Shown: positions 17,362 to 25,676, counted from the first letter of the stretch. The stretch: 64,000 nt of DNA from Sporosarcina trichiuri (GCF_030406775.1 NZ_CP129119.1:2449501-2513500), one strand, 5' to 3'. Program-made: numbers and translations. The notes: generated from the letters alone by a model not told the origin.

Positions 17362-17510
17362 CTGAATTCCTTCTCCCATCCAGACTTTCACTGTCGGCTT
17401 TGGAGTTTCACCAAATCCACCGTCTGCAAGAACTGCAGCCGGGTCACGGACTGAGGGCATGCCGCCCATCACCGCCGGTAGGGAATTTCACCCTGCCCCG
17501 AAGGAATCGT
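17362..17510 (-). promoter_or_regulatory. FMN riboswitch (RFN element)
   Basis: Read on the minus strand the segment contains the invariant FMN aptamer boxes: CTTCGGGGCAGGGTG, AATTCCCTACCGGCGGT, a GCCC-type segment, GTGACCCGG, GGATTTGGTGAAACTCC, and CCGACAGTGAAAGTCTGGAT before GGGAGAAGGAA. The closing stem pairs GATTCCTT (17508-17501) with AAGGAATTC (17372-17364). FMN binding should favour the terminator at 17284-17312 and shut off ribDEBAH. Confidence 0.95.
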
Positions 17511-17525
17511 ATTCGATTGTCTATG

Positions 17526-17555
17526 AGTCTAGCACAGCGTACAGGAAGCTGGCAA
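17526..17555 (-). promoter_or_regulatory. ribDEBAH promoter
   Basis: On the minus strand TTGCCA (17555-17550), an 18-bp spacer ending in TGC, and TAGACT (17531-17526). The start would fall about 10 nt before the riboswitch. It lies in the short gap after ytvA, so the operon has its own promoter. Confidence 0.65.
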
Positions 17556-17566
17556 CCGGTTCAGCA

Positions 17567-18337
17567 TCATTGGATCCGTTCAATGGCCTGGCGGATGTTT
17601 GCGAATGTCTGAAGCGGTTCTTCCATCGAACCGGCCCTTGCAAGCAATTGCGCCACTTTCGGCGTGATCCCGGTAATGTAAAGCCGGGAGCCCATCAGCT
17701 TCATCACATCCTGGACGGCAAGGAGGCTGGAGAGGGGAGACTCGTGATCCCAATACAGGCCTGTGATATCAATGATGACATTGTTGACCCCGCGCGACTG
17801 GACGAACTCACTGAGTTTCTGGGTCAGGACCGAGAACCGCTGGGGACTCATCTCCCCGATCAGCGAGACGGCAGCCAGGTCATCACGGATCATCATGATC
17901 GGCAGCATCAGTTCCTCGATTTCGAGCTCCTTTCCCTCGAGCTCCTTCCGCTGGGCGTATTCGACAGAGACATCCGTCTGGGTTCCGATGAAGAATTCGT
18001 GGCCGTCCGCTTCCATTGGTGAGACAGTCAATCGGTTCCAGAACAGCGACCCGTCTTTCCTATAATTCTTCAGCACTACAGTGATCGTTGTTTTGTCAGC
18101 GATTGCCTGACGCAGCCTCTCAATTGTGGAGGGATCGGTCTCTGGTCCCTGCAGGAAACGGCAGTTCCTTCCAAGTGTCTCTTCCATTGGGTAACCGGTC
18201 ATTCGTTCAAACGTCCGGTTCGCATAGATGATCGGGTTGTCAGGCTGTGCCGGATCGGTCACCAGGGCAGCGACCCGGCTGCCATCGAGCATGGCTTCGA
18301 GTAATTGATTCTGGGTGGATTGAGGTAATGATTTCAT
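17567..18337 (-). CDS. ytvA: LOV-STAS blue-light photoreceptor YtvA
   Basis: 256 residues: an N-terminal PAS/LOV domain (about 10-130) with the diagnostic GRNCRFLQG, whose Cys59 would form the FMN adduct, a linker helix (about 128-148), and a C-terminal STAS domain (about 150-256). In Bacillus this protein is part of the stressosome and raises sigma-B activity in blue light. ATG 18337 follows AGGA; the GTG three codons earlier is too near that site. It lies directly upstream of the riboflavin operon, which makes its FMN chromophore precursor. Confidence 0.93.
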   Translation of the reverse strand: MKSLPQSTQNQLLEAMLDGSRVAALVTDPAQPDNPIIYANRTFERMTGYPMEETLGRNCRFLQGPETDPSTIERLRQAIADKTTITVVLKNYRKDGSLFWNRLTVSPMEADGHEFFIGTQTDVSVEYAQRKELEGKELEIEELMLPIMMIRDDLAAVSLIGEMSPQRFSVLTQKLSEFVQSRGVNNVIIDITGLYWDHESPLSSLLAVQDVMKLMGSRLYITGITPKVAQLLARAGSMEEPLQTFANIRQAIERIQ

Positions 18338-18346
18338 CTTCAACAC

Positions 18347-18936
18347 GTCCTGACTAAGAAGTTTTATTGGTGTGGATTTGATTATTTGGAGTGCCGGCAG
18401 CAGACAGACACTCCTATTATTGAGCCGGGTCGTTAATAAGTAGCGTTCAGAGCTGTTCCTATTCTATCATAGCGGGCTGAAAAACGACTGACTTATCTGA
18501 ACGGAATGTCGGCATGAAGGAAGTACCAAGTCACCGGATTTTCCTGCATTACTTGGGAGCATGCTGCCAAGGGTTCTTAACCGGAAAATCATTGCGCATG
18601 AATAGCAGTTCCGCGCACTAAATGGTATAGGAATTCTGTATGATTGGAAAGGAAAGATGATTCTTCAGATTCTTTGTAGAAGATGCAGACCGTATCTATA
18701 AAGGGGGAATCAGTCATCATGCTGCTAAGAGGGGGTGGAATGAGCCTTCTATTTTCCAGGGAATGTATACACCGATAACTGGAGATCTGCAGACATGCAG
18801 GAATCGGGCGATCCAGCTGGCACGCTGCAATCATTGACTATAGATATTGCCAAATACTATGTATGATAGATTCCCGCTGGCCGGAACAGTGAAACTTCGA
18901 CATACAGGAATCCGTATATACTTACTGGAGGCGATG
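18347..18936. other. Long gene-poor intergenic region
   Basis: About 590 bp, AT-richer than its surroundings, with no gene I can support. It should hold the ytvA promoter on the minus strand. Near the right end TTGACT (18835-18840) with a TATGTA-like -10 could drive the small membrane protein. An 81-codon minus-strand frame at 18589-18834 has no ribosome site or recognisable features. Confidence 0.6.
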
Positions 18937-19095
18937 ATGATGAATGAAGGATATTTCGCAGGGTGGGGGACACTCGCACTTATCAACGCTGTTCTGGCAC
19001 AAGGAAAGAACCGTTCAGGGCTGAACTGGTTCCTGCTCTCGCTGCTGCTTGGTCCGGTGGCGACTTTCTTCCTGGCTCTGTCGGATAAGAAATGA
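18937..19095 (+). CDS. Small hydrophobic membrane protein
   Basis: About 52 residues, starting at one of the ATG codons at 18934, 18937 or 18940 (GGAGG at 18927-18931 best fits the last two). It has two hydrophobic segments around GKNRSGLNWFLLSLLLGPVATFFLAL, a pattern seen in many tiny Bacillales membrane proteins. Function unknown. It stands alone between ytvA and the rhodanese gene. Confidence 0.65.
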   Translation: MMNEGYFAGWGTLALINAVLAQGKNRSGLNWFLLSLLLGPVATFFLALSDKK

Positions 19096-19150
19096 CCTGC
19101 AGTCCCGTTTCCTCGCGGGACTTGTTTACGGGAAGATTCAAGCGGATTCA

Positions 19151-19179
19151 TTGATAATGTATACCCCTCAGTGTATATT
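19151..19179 (+). promoter_or_regulatory. Rhodanese promoter with operator in the spacer
   Basis: TTGATA (19151-19156), a 17-bp spacer and TATATT (19174-19179) make a good sigma-A promoter. The spacer holds ATACCCCTCAGTGTAT (19161-19176), whose TATAC/GTATA arms and C tract resemble sites of CsoR/CstR-type persulfide repressors that often control rhodaneses. Confidence 0.6.
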
Positions 19180-19207
19180 TGATGAAAAACAGTTAGGGGA
19201 GATTGTG

Positions 19208-19558
19208 ATGGGCTGGATTGTGATCCTGCTGGTGATCGGATTGATCGTATGGCGGACGATGCCTGCGAAAGGTGTACGGACCGTTTCGCCGGAAGTAGTG
19301 AAACCGCTGCTGAAGCAGAAAGGGAATCAATTCATCGACGTGAGGACGCCAGGAGAATATAGCGGCCGGCATGTGAAAGAGTTCAAAAGTATCCCACTGA
19401 ACGACCTGCCGAAACGTCTTGGAGAACTCGATAAGGACAAACCTGTTTATGTCATTTGCCAGAGCGGCATGCGCAGCGGCCGGGCGGCAAGTCTGCTGAA
19501 GAAAAAAGGGTTTTCCGACGTTGTCAACGTCAAAGGCGGAATGAGTGCATGGCGATGA
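19208..19558 (+). CDS. Membrane-anchored single-domain rhodanese
   Basis: 116 residues: an N-terminal membrane anchor (residues 2-17) and a rhodanese domain with FIDVRTPGEYSGRHVKEFKSIPL and the active-site loop CQSGMRS (Cys84). It would carry sulfane sulfur on that cysteine at the inner membrane face. ATG 19208 follows AGGGGAG; longer in-frame starts overlap the promoter. Possibly controlled by a CsoR-like repressor not encoded here. Confidence 0.88.
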   Translation: MGWIVILLVIGLIVWRTMPAKGVRTVSPEVVKPLLKQKGNQFIDVRTPGEYSGRHVKEFKSIPLNDLPKRLGELDKDKPVYVICQSGMRSGRAASLLKKKGFSDVVNVKGGMSAWR

Positions 19559-19580
19559 GGAGGGGAATACCGCCCCATTA

Positions 19581-19655
19581 TGTCGATTTCCCGGGAAATC
19601 GACTGTCGAATTTGCAGTTATTTCCCGGGAAATACAGAGATTCTGTCGGGAAATA
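19581..19655. repeat. CCCGGG-centred palindrome cluster
   Basis: Two perfect 16-bp palindromes GATTTCCCGGGAAATC (19585-19600) and TATTTCCCGGGAAATA (19619-19634), and a third half copy TCGGGAAATAA near 19647, joined by TGTCGA-type linkers. They fill the gap between the rhodanese gene and the vmlR promoter. Confidence 0.8.
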
Positions 19656-19664
19656 ATTCTCCGC

Positions 19665-19692
19665 TTGCGAACTATTCGGAGTTTGGTATACT
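19665..19692 (+). promoter_or_regulatory. vmlR-like gene promoter
   Basis: TTGCGA (19665-19670), 16-bp spacer ending in TGG, TATACT (19687-19692). It starts a leader of about 250 nt before the ABC-F gene. Confidence 0.75.
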
Positions 19693-19703
19693 GGAAAGAC
19701 CAT

Positions 19704-19748
19704 ATGACAGAAAGGGCTGAGGGTGGCGGATGGATAACTGATCTCTGA
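19704..19748 (+). CDS. Candidate leader peptide of the ABC-F attenuator
   Basis: A 14-codon frame (MTERAEGGGWITDL) begins a few bases after the predicted transcript start and overlaps CTGAGGGTG (19717-19725), one arm of a long-range stem. Ribosome stalling here by an antibiotic could change leader folding. It would have little or no 5' untranslated region, so translation is uncertain. Confidence 0.45.
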   Translation: MTERAEGGGWITDL

Positions 19749-19951
19749 TTTCTCGTAAACGAATGATGGATTCGTACGAAAAACAGGATTGGTCTGTCCA
19801 TTTCATAAGCTGCCTTCACCCTCAGGGAACCGCACGGGATGCGGTCTGCCCTGCAGCGGGTGTGGCTTATTTGCAGATGCCGACAGAACCGATCCTTCCG
19901 GAAAATCACGGAGGGATCTTTTTGTGTTCCCTCCAACTAGGAGGAATGGTT
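19717..19951 (+). promoter_or_regulatory. Attenuator leader of the ABC-F gene
   Basis: The leader can form a 9-bp long-range stem CTGAGGGTG (19717-19725) with CACCCTCAG (19817-19825), the intrinsic terminator at 19891-19923, and a ribosome-site hairpin CCTCC-aacta-GGAGG (19930-19944). The terminator arm GGAGGG (19910-19915) can also pair with CCCTCC (19929-19934). These exclusive pairings suit antibiotic-dependent attenuation, known for vmlR and related ABC-F genes in Bacillus. Confidence 0.7.
19891..19923 (+). terminator. Attenuator terminator before the ABC-F gene
   Basis: GATCCTTCCG (19891-19900) pairs with CGGAGGGATC (19909-19918), one G-U pair, followed by TTTTT. It ends only 28 nt before the start codon, so it must be bypassed for expression. 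Confidence 0.85.
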
Positions 19952-21613
19952 ATGAACCGAGGAATACTCAACAAACTGACCGCCGAATATGGCGATAAGC
20001 AGATATTTGCCAGTCTGTCCGCTGAATTGCCTGCAGGTGCTGTGGTTGCTATTGTCGGTCCGAATGGTGCTGGCAAGACCACGTTACTCGAACTGCTGGC
20101 GGGTGAGCGGAACCCGTCCGGAGGAGCTGTGGATTGGATCGGCCGGAAGCCGTCCATCGCCTATTACCGGCAGGAACAGGAGATGGAAACCGATCATAGC
20201 TGGGAGGAAGCGGAACAGTATCACCAAGAGAGCCGCTGGCAGGTGCCGGACAAAACGGCATACAGTGAAGCGAGCGGCGGTGAACGGGTGAAGATGCGGC
20301 TGGCGGCAACGTTCGCTGAGCAGGCAGAAGTGCTGCTGCTGGACGAACCGACGAATCACCTGGATGCAGCCAGTACAGAACAGCTCATCGAGACACTTCA
20401 TGCCTATGAGGGACTCGTCATCTTCGTCTCTCACGACCGATATTTCATCGACCGGATTGCGCACTTGGTCTTTGAACTCGATCACCGGAAACTGAAAATC
20501 TATGAAGGCAACTATACGGACTACTGCAAGAAGAAGGAACACGAGCGGTATGTGCAGCAGAAACAATATGACGAGCAGCAGCGGCATATCCGGGAGACGG
20601 AGGAAAAGATCGACCGCCTCGATGAATGGTCTGCAAAAGGGCATGCCTCCTCACGCTCGCGAGGCGGCTCGAAGGAATACTTCCGGAAAAAGGTCAAGAA
20701 ACGGAATGTCCAGATCCGATCCATGAAAAGACGTCTTGAAGCGGAGCTTGAAAAGAACGGCGTGGAGGCTCCGGAGCAGGAGACATCCGTCTCGTTCGAT
20801 CTGGAAGGCGCACGAATGAAAGGGAAACGTGTGCTGGAACTGAATGAAGCCGAAAAGTCTTTTAGCGGCAGGACGTTGTTCCGAGATGTCTCTTTCACTG
20901 TCCAGGCTGGGGAGCGGCTCGCGCTCTTCGGCCCGAACGGCTGCGGCAAGACGACACTGTTCCGGATGCTGACCGGTGAGACGGCTTATGACGGCAGTGT
21001 CTGGTTGTCCGAAGGGATGACGGTCGGCTATCTCCGGCAGACAGCGTTCGATCTGCCGGATGACCGGACGATGGCGGAATATTTCCATACGCCGTCATTC
21101 AGTGAACAGGGAGCCATCCGCATCCAGCTGACGAATCTCGGATTCCGGGCGGACCAGTGGCAGCTGCCGCTCGGTGCATTGAGTCAGGGAGAGCGCCTGA
21201 AGGTGAAACTGCTCGATTTCATCCGCCGGAAGACCGACGTCCTGCTGCTGGACGAACCGACAAACCATCTGGATCTGCCGTCCCGCGAGGAATTGGAGCG
21301 AACGCTGCTGGGTTATCCAGGCACGCTGCTGTTCGCCTCGCATGACCGGCACTTCACCGAACGGATGGCGGATGGCCTGCTGCTGTTCGGGGAGGGAACG
21401 ATCCGGAAAGTCCCGTACAGTCTGCAGGAGTGGGAAGCCCGAGGTGAGACGGCAGCCGGGCAGCCGGCGGCAGAAGACCGCATGCGGCTGGAAACCGAAC
21501 TGCAGGCGGTCCTCGGCAAACTGAGTCTGCTCGACGCCGGCGATCCGGAATATGCAGACCTGGACGGACAGTTTCATAACTTGTCTAGGAGGCTGCGGGA
21601 ACTGAACCAGTGA
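19952..21613 (+). CDS. vmlR: VmlR-like ABC-F ribosome protection protein
   Basis: 553 residues with two ABC domains (Walker A GPNGAGKTT and GPNGCGKTT, signatures ASGGERVK and SQGERLK, each with LLLDEPTNHLD) joined by a long charged linker (about residues 185-300) that would form the P-site tRNA-interaction motif. No membrane segments. The linker segment EYFRKKVKKRNVQIRSMKRR and DLPSREELERTL are close to Bacillus VmlR, which confers lincosamide and streptogramin A resistance by clearing the ribosome. ATG 19952 has AGGAGG 7 nt upstream. The 63-codon open extension upstream overlaps the attenuator and is rejected. Confidence 0.88.
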   Translation: MNRGILNKLTAEYGDKQIFASLSAELPAGAVVAIVGPNGAGKTTLLELLAGERNPSGGAVDWIGRKPSIAYYRQEQEMETDHSWEEAEQYHQESRWQVPDKTAYSEASGGERVKMRLAATFAEQAEVLLLDEPTNHLDAASTEQLIETLHAYEGLVIFVSHDRYFIDRIAHLVFELDHRKLKIYEGNYTDYCKKKEHERYVQQKQYDEQQRHIRETEEKIDRLDEWSAKGHASSRSRGGSKEYFRKKVKKRNVQIRSMKRRLEAELEKNGVEAPEQETSVSFDLEGARMKGKRVLELNEAEKSFSGRTLFRDVSFTVQAGERLALFGPNGCGKTTLFRMLTGETAYDGSVWLSEGMTVGYLRQTAFDLPDDRTMAEYFHTPSFSEQGAIRIQLTNLGFRADQWQLPLGALSQGERLKVKLLDFIRRKTDVLLLDEPTNHLDLPSREELERTLLGYPGTLLFASHDRHFTERMADGLLLFGEGTIRKVPYSLQEWEARGETAAGQPAAEDRMRLETELQAVLGKLSLLDAGDPEYADLDGQFHNLSRRLRELNQ

Positions 21614-21624
21614 ACGATTTGATA

Positions 21625-21653
21625 GGCAGAGGGCGAGCAGCTCTCTGCTTTTT
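21625..21653 (+). terminator. ABC-F gene terminator
   Basis: GCAGAG (21626-21631) pairs with CTCTGC (21643-21648), then TTTTT. Confidence 0.75.
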
Positions 21654-21745
21654 GTAATGCATAGCAAGATTCATGAGACTTGAATCTTTCACAGTAACAG
21701 TTGCAGGGTATAGACCTTTATCAGAACAGAAAGGCGGCGGCTTAG

Positions 21746-22480
21746 ATGGAAACTTGGATCAGTTTGGTGTTCACCCTCGGGTTCATCATCATCCATTTAC
21801 TTTCAAAAAATATGAAATTCCTGAGCGAAGCGCCGCGCAGCCGGTTCCTGTCCATTGCGGGCGGGATTGCGGTCGCCTATGTCTTCCTGCATCTGCTGCC
21901 GGAGCTTAGTGACTATCAGGACGAGCTGCAGGGCAAGCTGAAGGCGAGCCTGCATTTCCTGGAGCACCACATCTATATCATTGCCATGCTCGGTCTGGCC
22001 TTGTTCTATGGCTTGGAGCAGCTCGCGAAATCGTCGAAGAAGCAGAATGCCGAGGCGGGACAGGAAGCGAAAGCGTCCGCCGGTGTCTTTTGGCTCCATA
22101 TCGGATCGTTCGCCCTCTACAACGCGATCATCGGGTACTTGCTGCTGAAAGGCGAGTACCAGAGCCACTGGGGCATGGTCTTCTACTTCACCGCCATGGG
22201 AGTGCATTTCATCACGAACGACAAGGGACTTCGTGCGACTCATAAGGAGGATTACGACCGGTACGGGCGGTGGCTGCTGGCGGTTTCCATTTTTGCAGGC
22301 TGGCTGGCCGGGGCTTTGTTCGAAGTGAATGACGTCCTGCTGTCCGTGCTGTCGGCGTTCCTTGCGGGCGGGGTCGTGCTGAACGTCATGAAAGAGGAGC
22401 TGCCGGAAGAACGGGAAAGCAGTTTTCCGGCTTTCTTTGCCGGATTGGCCGGGTACGCCGTGCTGCTTTTGCTGTTCTGA
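21746..22480 (+). CDS. Polytopic membrane protein, distantly ZIP-like
   Basis: 244 residues, about seven or eight hydrophobic segments, with HLLPEL near residue 50 and a final SAFLAGGVVLNVMKEELPEE before the last helix. These recall metal-transporting ZIP proteins, but the central HNxxD-type metal motif is not seen, so I leave the function open. RBS is a weak AAAGGCGGCGG. Next downstream gene is selO. Confidence 0.6.
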   Translation: METWISLVFTLGFIIIHLLSKNMKFLSEAPRSRFLSIAGGIAVAYVFLHLLPELSDYQDELQGKLKASLHFLEHHIYIIAMLGLALFYGLEQLAKSSKKQNAEAGQEAKASAGVFWLHIGSFALYNAIIGYLLLKGEYQSHWGMVFYFTAMGVHFITNDKGLRATHKEDYDRYGRWLLAVSIFAGWLAGALFEVNDVLLSVLSAFLAGGVVLNVMKEELPEERESSFPAFFAGLAGYAVLLLLF

Positions 22481-22545
22481 CGGCTGAGCGGGAACCGTGT
22501 TATTTTGCAGCATAGCCGGTACGATGTAGTAAAAGAGGTGATCGG

Positions 22546-23988
22546 ATGAAAACAAGCGCAGGATGGAAATTCGATAATACGTACAGGCGTCTGCCTGAGG
22601 CATTCTTTGCAGAAGAAATTCCGGAAGAATCGGCAGCCCCTGAAACAGTACTGCTGAACCTATCGCTCGCGGCATCCCTCGGACTTCAGGAGGACGGCCT
22701 GACGGCGGCAGTGCTGTCGGGAAGTGAACTGCCGGAAGGGGCGGAGCCGATTGCAGAAGCGTATGCGGGTCACCAGTTCGGGAACTTCACGATGCTCGGG
22801 GACGGACGTGCGCTGCTGCTGGGTGAACAGCTGACGCCGGACGGAGGACGAGTGGATATCGGACTGAAAGGATCCGGGCCGACCGCGTTCTCCCGCGGAG
22901 GTGACGGCCTGGCGGCGCTTGGGCCGATGATCCGGGAATATATCATCAGTGAAGCGATGCAGGCGCTCGGCATTCCGACATCGCGCTCGCTGGCTGTGAC
23001 GCTGACGGGGCATGGCGTCCAGCGGGAGTCTGTTCTGCAAGGGGCCGTCCTCCTGCGGACCGCCAGCAGTTTCCTGCGCGTCGGCACATTCCAATATGCA
23101 GCAGCCCGGCAGGTGGATGAGGATCTGAAGGAACTTGCAGACTATGCGATCGCCCGTCACTATCCGGAAGCTGCGGCAGCGGACAATCCGTATGAACAGC
23201 TGCTTGTCGGTGTCATCGGGCGGCAGGCGAGCCTGATCGCCAAGTGGCAGCTGACGGGGTTCGTACACGGCGTCATGAATACGGACAACATGACGATCAG
23301 CGGGGAGACGATCGATTACGGGCCTTGCGCGTTCCTGGACGTGTATGATCCGGACACCGTCTTCAGTTCGATCGATCGCCATGGCCGGTACAAGTACGGC
23401 AATCAGCCCGGCATCGCGTCATGGAACCTTGCACGATTCGCGGAAACCCTGCTGCCGCTGCTGGCGGACGATCGGGAGGCGGCCATCCGGATTGCGGAGA
23501 GACAGCTCGCACGTTTCGGGACATTGTTCGAACGGGAGTGGCTGCAAGGGATGCGGGCGAAACTCGGGCTGCTGGACGAGCAGCCGGACGATGAAGCCCT
23601 TGCCAAAGAGCTGCTTCTGGTCATGAAGGAATCCCAAGCCGACTTCACGAACACATTCCGGGCACTGACCGACAGTGCCATGGAGCCGCCGGCATGGTTC
23701 GCGCTTCCTCCATTCCGGGAATGGCGGAACAAATGGGAGGCCCGGCGCAGCCAGCAGCCCGCGGCGGAAGAAGCGATTCGAAACCGCATGCGGACGAGCA
23801 ATCCGTCCGTCATCCCGCGGAACCATCAGGTGGAGGCGGCGATTGCCGCTGCGGAGCAGGGCGACTGGCAGCCAGTGCATGCGCTGAACCGGGTGCTCGC
23901 AGACCCGTATGCCTACTCGGCGGATCAGGAGCCCTTCACAGCCGCTGCCGATCCGTCGGTGCCATACCGGACCTATTGCGGAACCTGA
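22546..23988 (+). CDS. selO: Protein adenylyltransferase SelO (YdiU family)
   Basis: 480 residues. SelO pseudokinases transfer AMP from ATP to Ser/Thr/Tyr of target proteins, linked to redox stress. Family segments seen: EAYAGHQFGNFTMLGDGRALLLGE, DIGLKGSGPTAFSRGGDG, MIREYIISEAMQALGIPTSRSL, GVMNTDNMTISGETIDYGPCAF and the C-terminal PYRTYCGT, with cysteine at the spot where some homologues have selenocysteine. RBS AGAGGTG. Followed by a strong terminator. Confidence 0.95.
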   Translation: MKTSAGWKFDNTYRRLPEAFFAEEIPEESAAPETVLLNLSLAASLGLQEDGLTAAVLSGSELPEGAEPIAEAYAGHQFGNFTMLGDGRALLLGEQLTPDGGRVDIGLKGSGPTAFSRGGDGLAALGPMIREYIISEAMQALGIPTSRSLAVTLTGHGVQRESVLQGAVLLRTASSFLRVGTFQYAAARQVDEDLKELADYAIARHYPEAAAADNPYEQLLVGVIGRQASLIAKWQLTGFVHGVMNTDNMTISGETIDYGPCAFLDVYDPDTVFSSIDRHGRYKYGNQPGIASWNLARFAETLLPLLADDREAAIRIAERQLARFGTLFEREWLQGMRAKLGLLDEQPDDEALAKELLLVMKESQADFTNTFRALTDSAMEPPAWFALPPFREWRNKWEARRSQQPAAEEAIRNRMRTSNPSVIPRNHQVEAAIAAAEQGDWQPVHALNRVLADPYAYSADQEPFTAAADPSVPYRTYCGT

Positions 23989-23991
23989 ATG

Positions 23992-24029
23992 GACAGGGAA
24001 AGAGGAGATCCTCTTTCCCTGTTTTTTTT
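23992..24029 (+). terminator. selO terminator
   Basis: ACAGGGAAAGAGGA-gat-CCTCTTTCCCTGT stem, 13 bp, with eight T residues after it. Confidence 0.92.
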
Positions 24030-24057
24030 GTGCCAGCCAGGATGAAAACCGCCGAAC

Positions 24058-24188
24058 CGCTCAAGCGTAGAGGTGCGGCGCTCAAGATATCCTGCCCACG
24101 CTCAAGCAGTATCGGAAACGCTCAAGGAAGACGTTCCGCGCTCAAGACTGCCGCAGAAACGCTCAAGCAACCCAACCCCGCGCTCAAG
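24058..24188. repeat. CGCTCAAG array, seven copies
   Basis: CGCTCAAG starts at 24058, 24079, 24099, 24119, 24139, 24160 and 24181, a 20-21 bp period, between the selO terminator and the MFS promoter. Linkers differ from those of the arrays at 5264 and 8742, so only core and period are conserved. Confidence 0.9.
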
Positions 24189-24216
24189 CACCACTCCCTC
24201 GGATACCCGTCATCTA

Positions 24217-24225
24217 TGCTATACT
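24217..24225 (+). promoter_or_regulatory. Extended -10 promoter of the Bcr/CflA gene
   Basis: TGCTATACT just after the repeat array. No clear -35 was found. Confidence 0.45.
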
Positions 24226-24269
24226 CCGTTCCATGGCCTCTCCATTACATAGCAAAGGATTTGGGATAC

Positions 24270-25484
24270 ATGAACACTAACATAGCTGAAAAACCGCCGC
24301 TGCCGACATTCTGGCTCGTCGTCCTCCTCGGTTCGCTGACAGCGTTCGGCCCGCTGTCGATGGATATGTACCTGCCCGGGCTGCCGGCTGTGGCGGCCGA
24401 TATGGGAGCGACGACGTCACTGGTCCAGCTGAGCCTGACCGCCTGTCTGATCGGCCTCGGGGCCGGTCAGCTGCTGTTCGGCCCGCTCAGTGACATCTAC
24501 GGGCGGCGCAAGCCGCTCGTCCTGACGCTGGCCGTGTACGCGATCGCCTCCCTGCTCTGCGCCTTCTCGGAGGCGATCTGGCCGTTCATCCTCCTGCGGT
24601 TCGTCCAGGGGCTCACCGGCGCAGCCGGCATCGTCATCGCCAGAGCCTGCGCCAGGGACCTGTATGCCGGTCACGAATTGACGAAATTCATGGCGCTGCT
24701 GTCGATCGTCAACGGGGCGGCGCCGATCCTCGCGCCGATCGCCGGGGGCGTCATCCTGACGTACGCCGACTGGCCGGTCGTGTTCTTCGTCCTGGCGGCC
24801 ATCGGATTTCTCATGTTTGCCGGGACGGCAGGCTTCCTCCCGGATACGCTGCCGCCGGACCAGCGCGCGGAAAAAGGGGTGCTGGCCGTCTTCAAGACGT
24901 TCTCCCGTCTGCTGAAGGACCGCACGTTCATGGGCATCGCGTTGACGCAGGCGTTCATCATGGCCTCGATGTTCGCGTACATTGCAGGCTCGCCGTTCGT
25001 CCTGCAGAACATGTACAGCGTGTCGCCTCAGCAGTTTTCCCTGTTCTTCGCGCTGAACGGGCTGGGCATCATCGCGGCCGCACAGCTGACCGGGCGGCTG
25101 TCCCACAGATTCGGTGAAAGACGTTTCCTGTTCGCCGGTGTGCTGACCTCGATCGCCGGGGGACTGCTGCTTCTGCTCGCCGTCGCGGTGGAAGGACCGC
25201 TCGCATTGATCGCAGCGGCCCTCTTCTTCGTCGTCGCAAGCGTCGGGCTCGTCTCGCCTTCTGCATTTTCGCTCGCCATGCAGCAGCAGGGCCAGTCGGC
25301 GGGCAGCGCATCCGCGTTCCTCGGCCTGCTGCCGTTCGTCGGCGGCGCAATCGTGTCACCGCTCGTCGGGCTCGCGGGCGACCAGTCCGCCTGGCCGCTC
25401 GCCCTCGTCATCCTCGCCTGCAGCCTGCTCGCGCTTGTGATGTATGGCGGGCTGGTGGGTGGACGGAGAAGCACGTCAGACTGA
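24270..25484 (+). CDS. Bcr/CflA-family multidrug efflux MFS transporter
   Basis: 404 residues with twelve hydrophobic segments. The SMDMYLPGLP segment in helix 1 and LFGPLSDIYGRRKPL after helix 2 mark the 12-helix drug:H+ antiporter Bcr/CflA family. ATG 24270 has AAAGGA 10 nt upstream; the frame is open another 190 codons upstream, but that part runs through the terminator, the repeats and the end of selO. Confidence 0.9.
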   Translation: MNTNIAEKPPLPTFWLVVLLGSLTAFGPLSMDMYLPGLPAVAADMGATTSLVQLSLTACLIGLGAGQLLFGPLSDIYGRRKPLVLTLAVYAIASLLCAFSEAIWPFILLRFVQGLTGAAGIVIARACARDLYAGHELTKFMALLSIVNGAAPILAPIAGGVILTYADWPVVFFVLAAIGFLMFAGTAGFLPDTLPPDQRAEKGVLAVFKTFSRLLKDRTFMGIALTQAFIMASMFAYIAGSPFVLQNMYSVSPQQFSLFFALNGLGIIAAAQLTGRLSHRFGERRFLFAGVLTSIAGGLLLLLAVAVEGPLALIAAALFFVVASVGLVSPSAFSLAMQQQGQSAGSASAFLGLLPFVGGAIVSPLVGLAGDQSAWPLALVILACSLLALVMYGGLVGGRRSTSD

Positions 25485-25491
25485 CCATGAA

Positions 25492-25519
25492 GTCCCCGGT
25501 ATCGCTGCCGGGGATTTTC
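25492..25519 (+). terminator. Terminator after the Bcr/CflA gene
   Basis: GTCCCCGG-tatcgctg-CCGGGGAT stem followed by TTTTC. Confidence 0.8.
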
Positions 25520-25676
25520 TGTGTTCTGTCGTTAAAATCATATTGTCGCGTCTGGCTGATTTTGGTATGGTTGTCAATAGGACTGCTGTCCAGCTGCCTG
25601 TCTTACTTTTATATGTAAGGGCTTACGTGCAGCAATGGACAAACTGTCACCAATTCATAGGGAATGAGGAGAGGGA

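Noticed and set aside
18589..18834. 81-codon minus-strand frame
   Set aside because: No ribosome site, no conserved pattern, low protein likeness.
19763..19951. 63-codon N-terminal extension of the ABC-F protein
   Set aside because: It has no ribosome site, overlaps the attenuator and terminator, and the family begins near ATG 19952, which has AGGAGG.
23694..24269. Upstream extension of the Bcr/CflA frame
   Set aside because: It runs through the end of selO, a strong terminator and the repeat array; the MFS fold starts at 24270.
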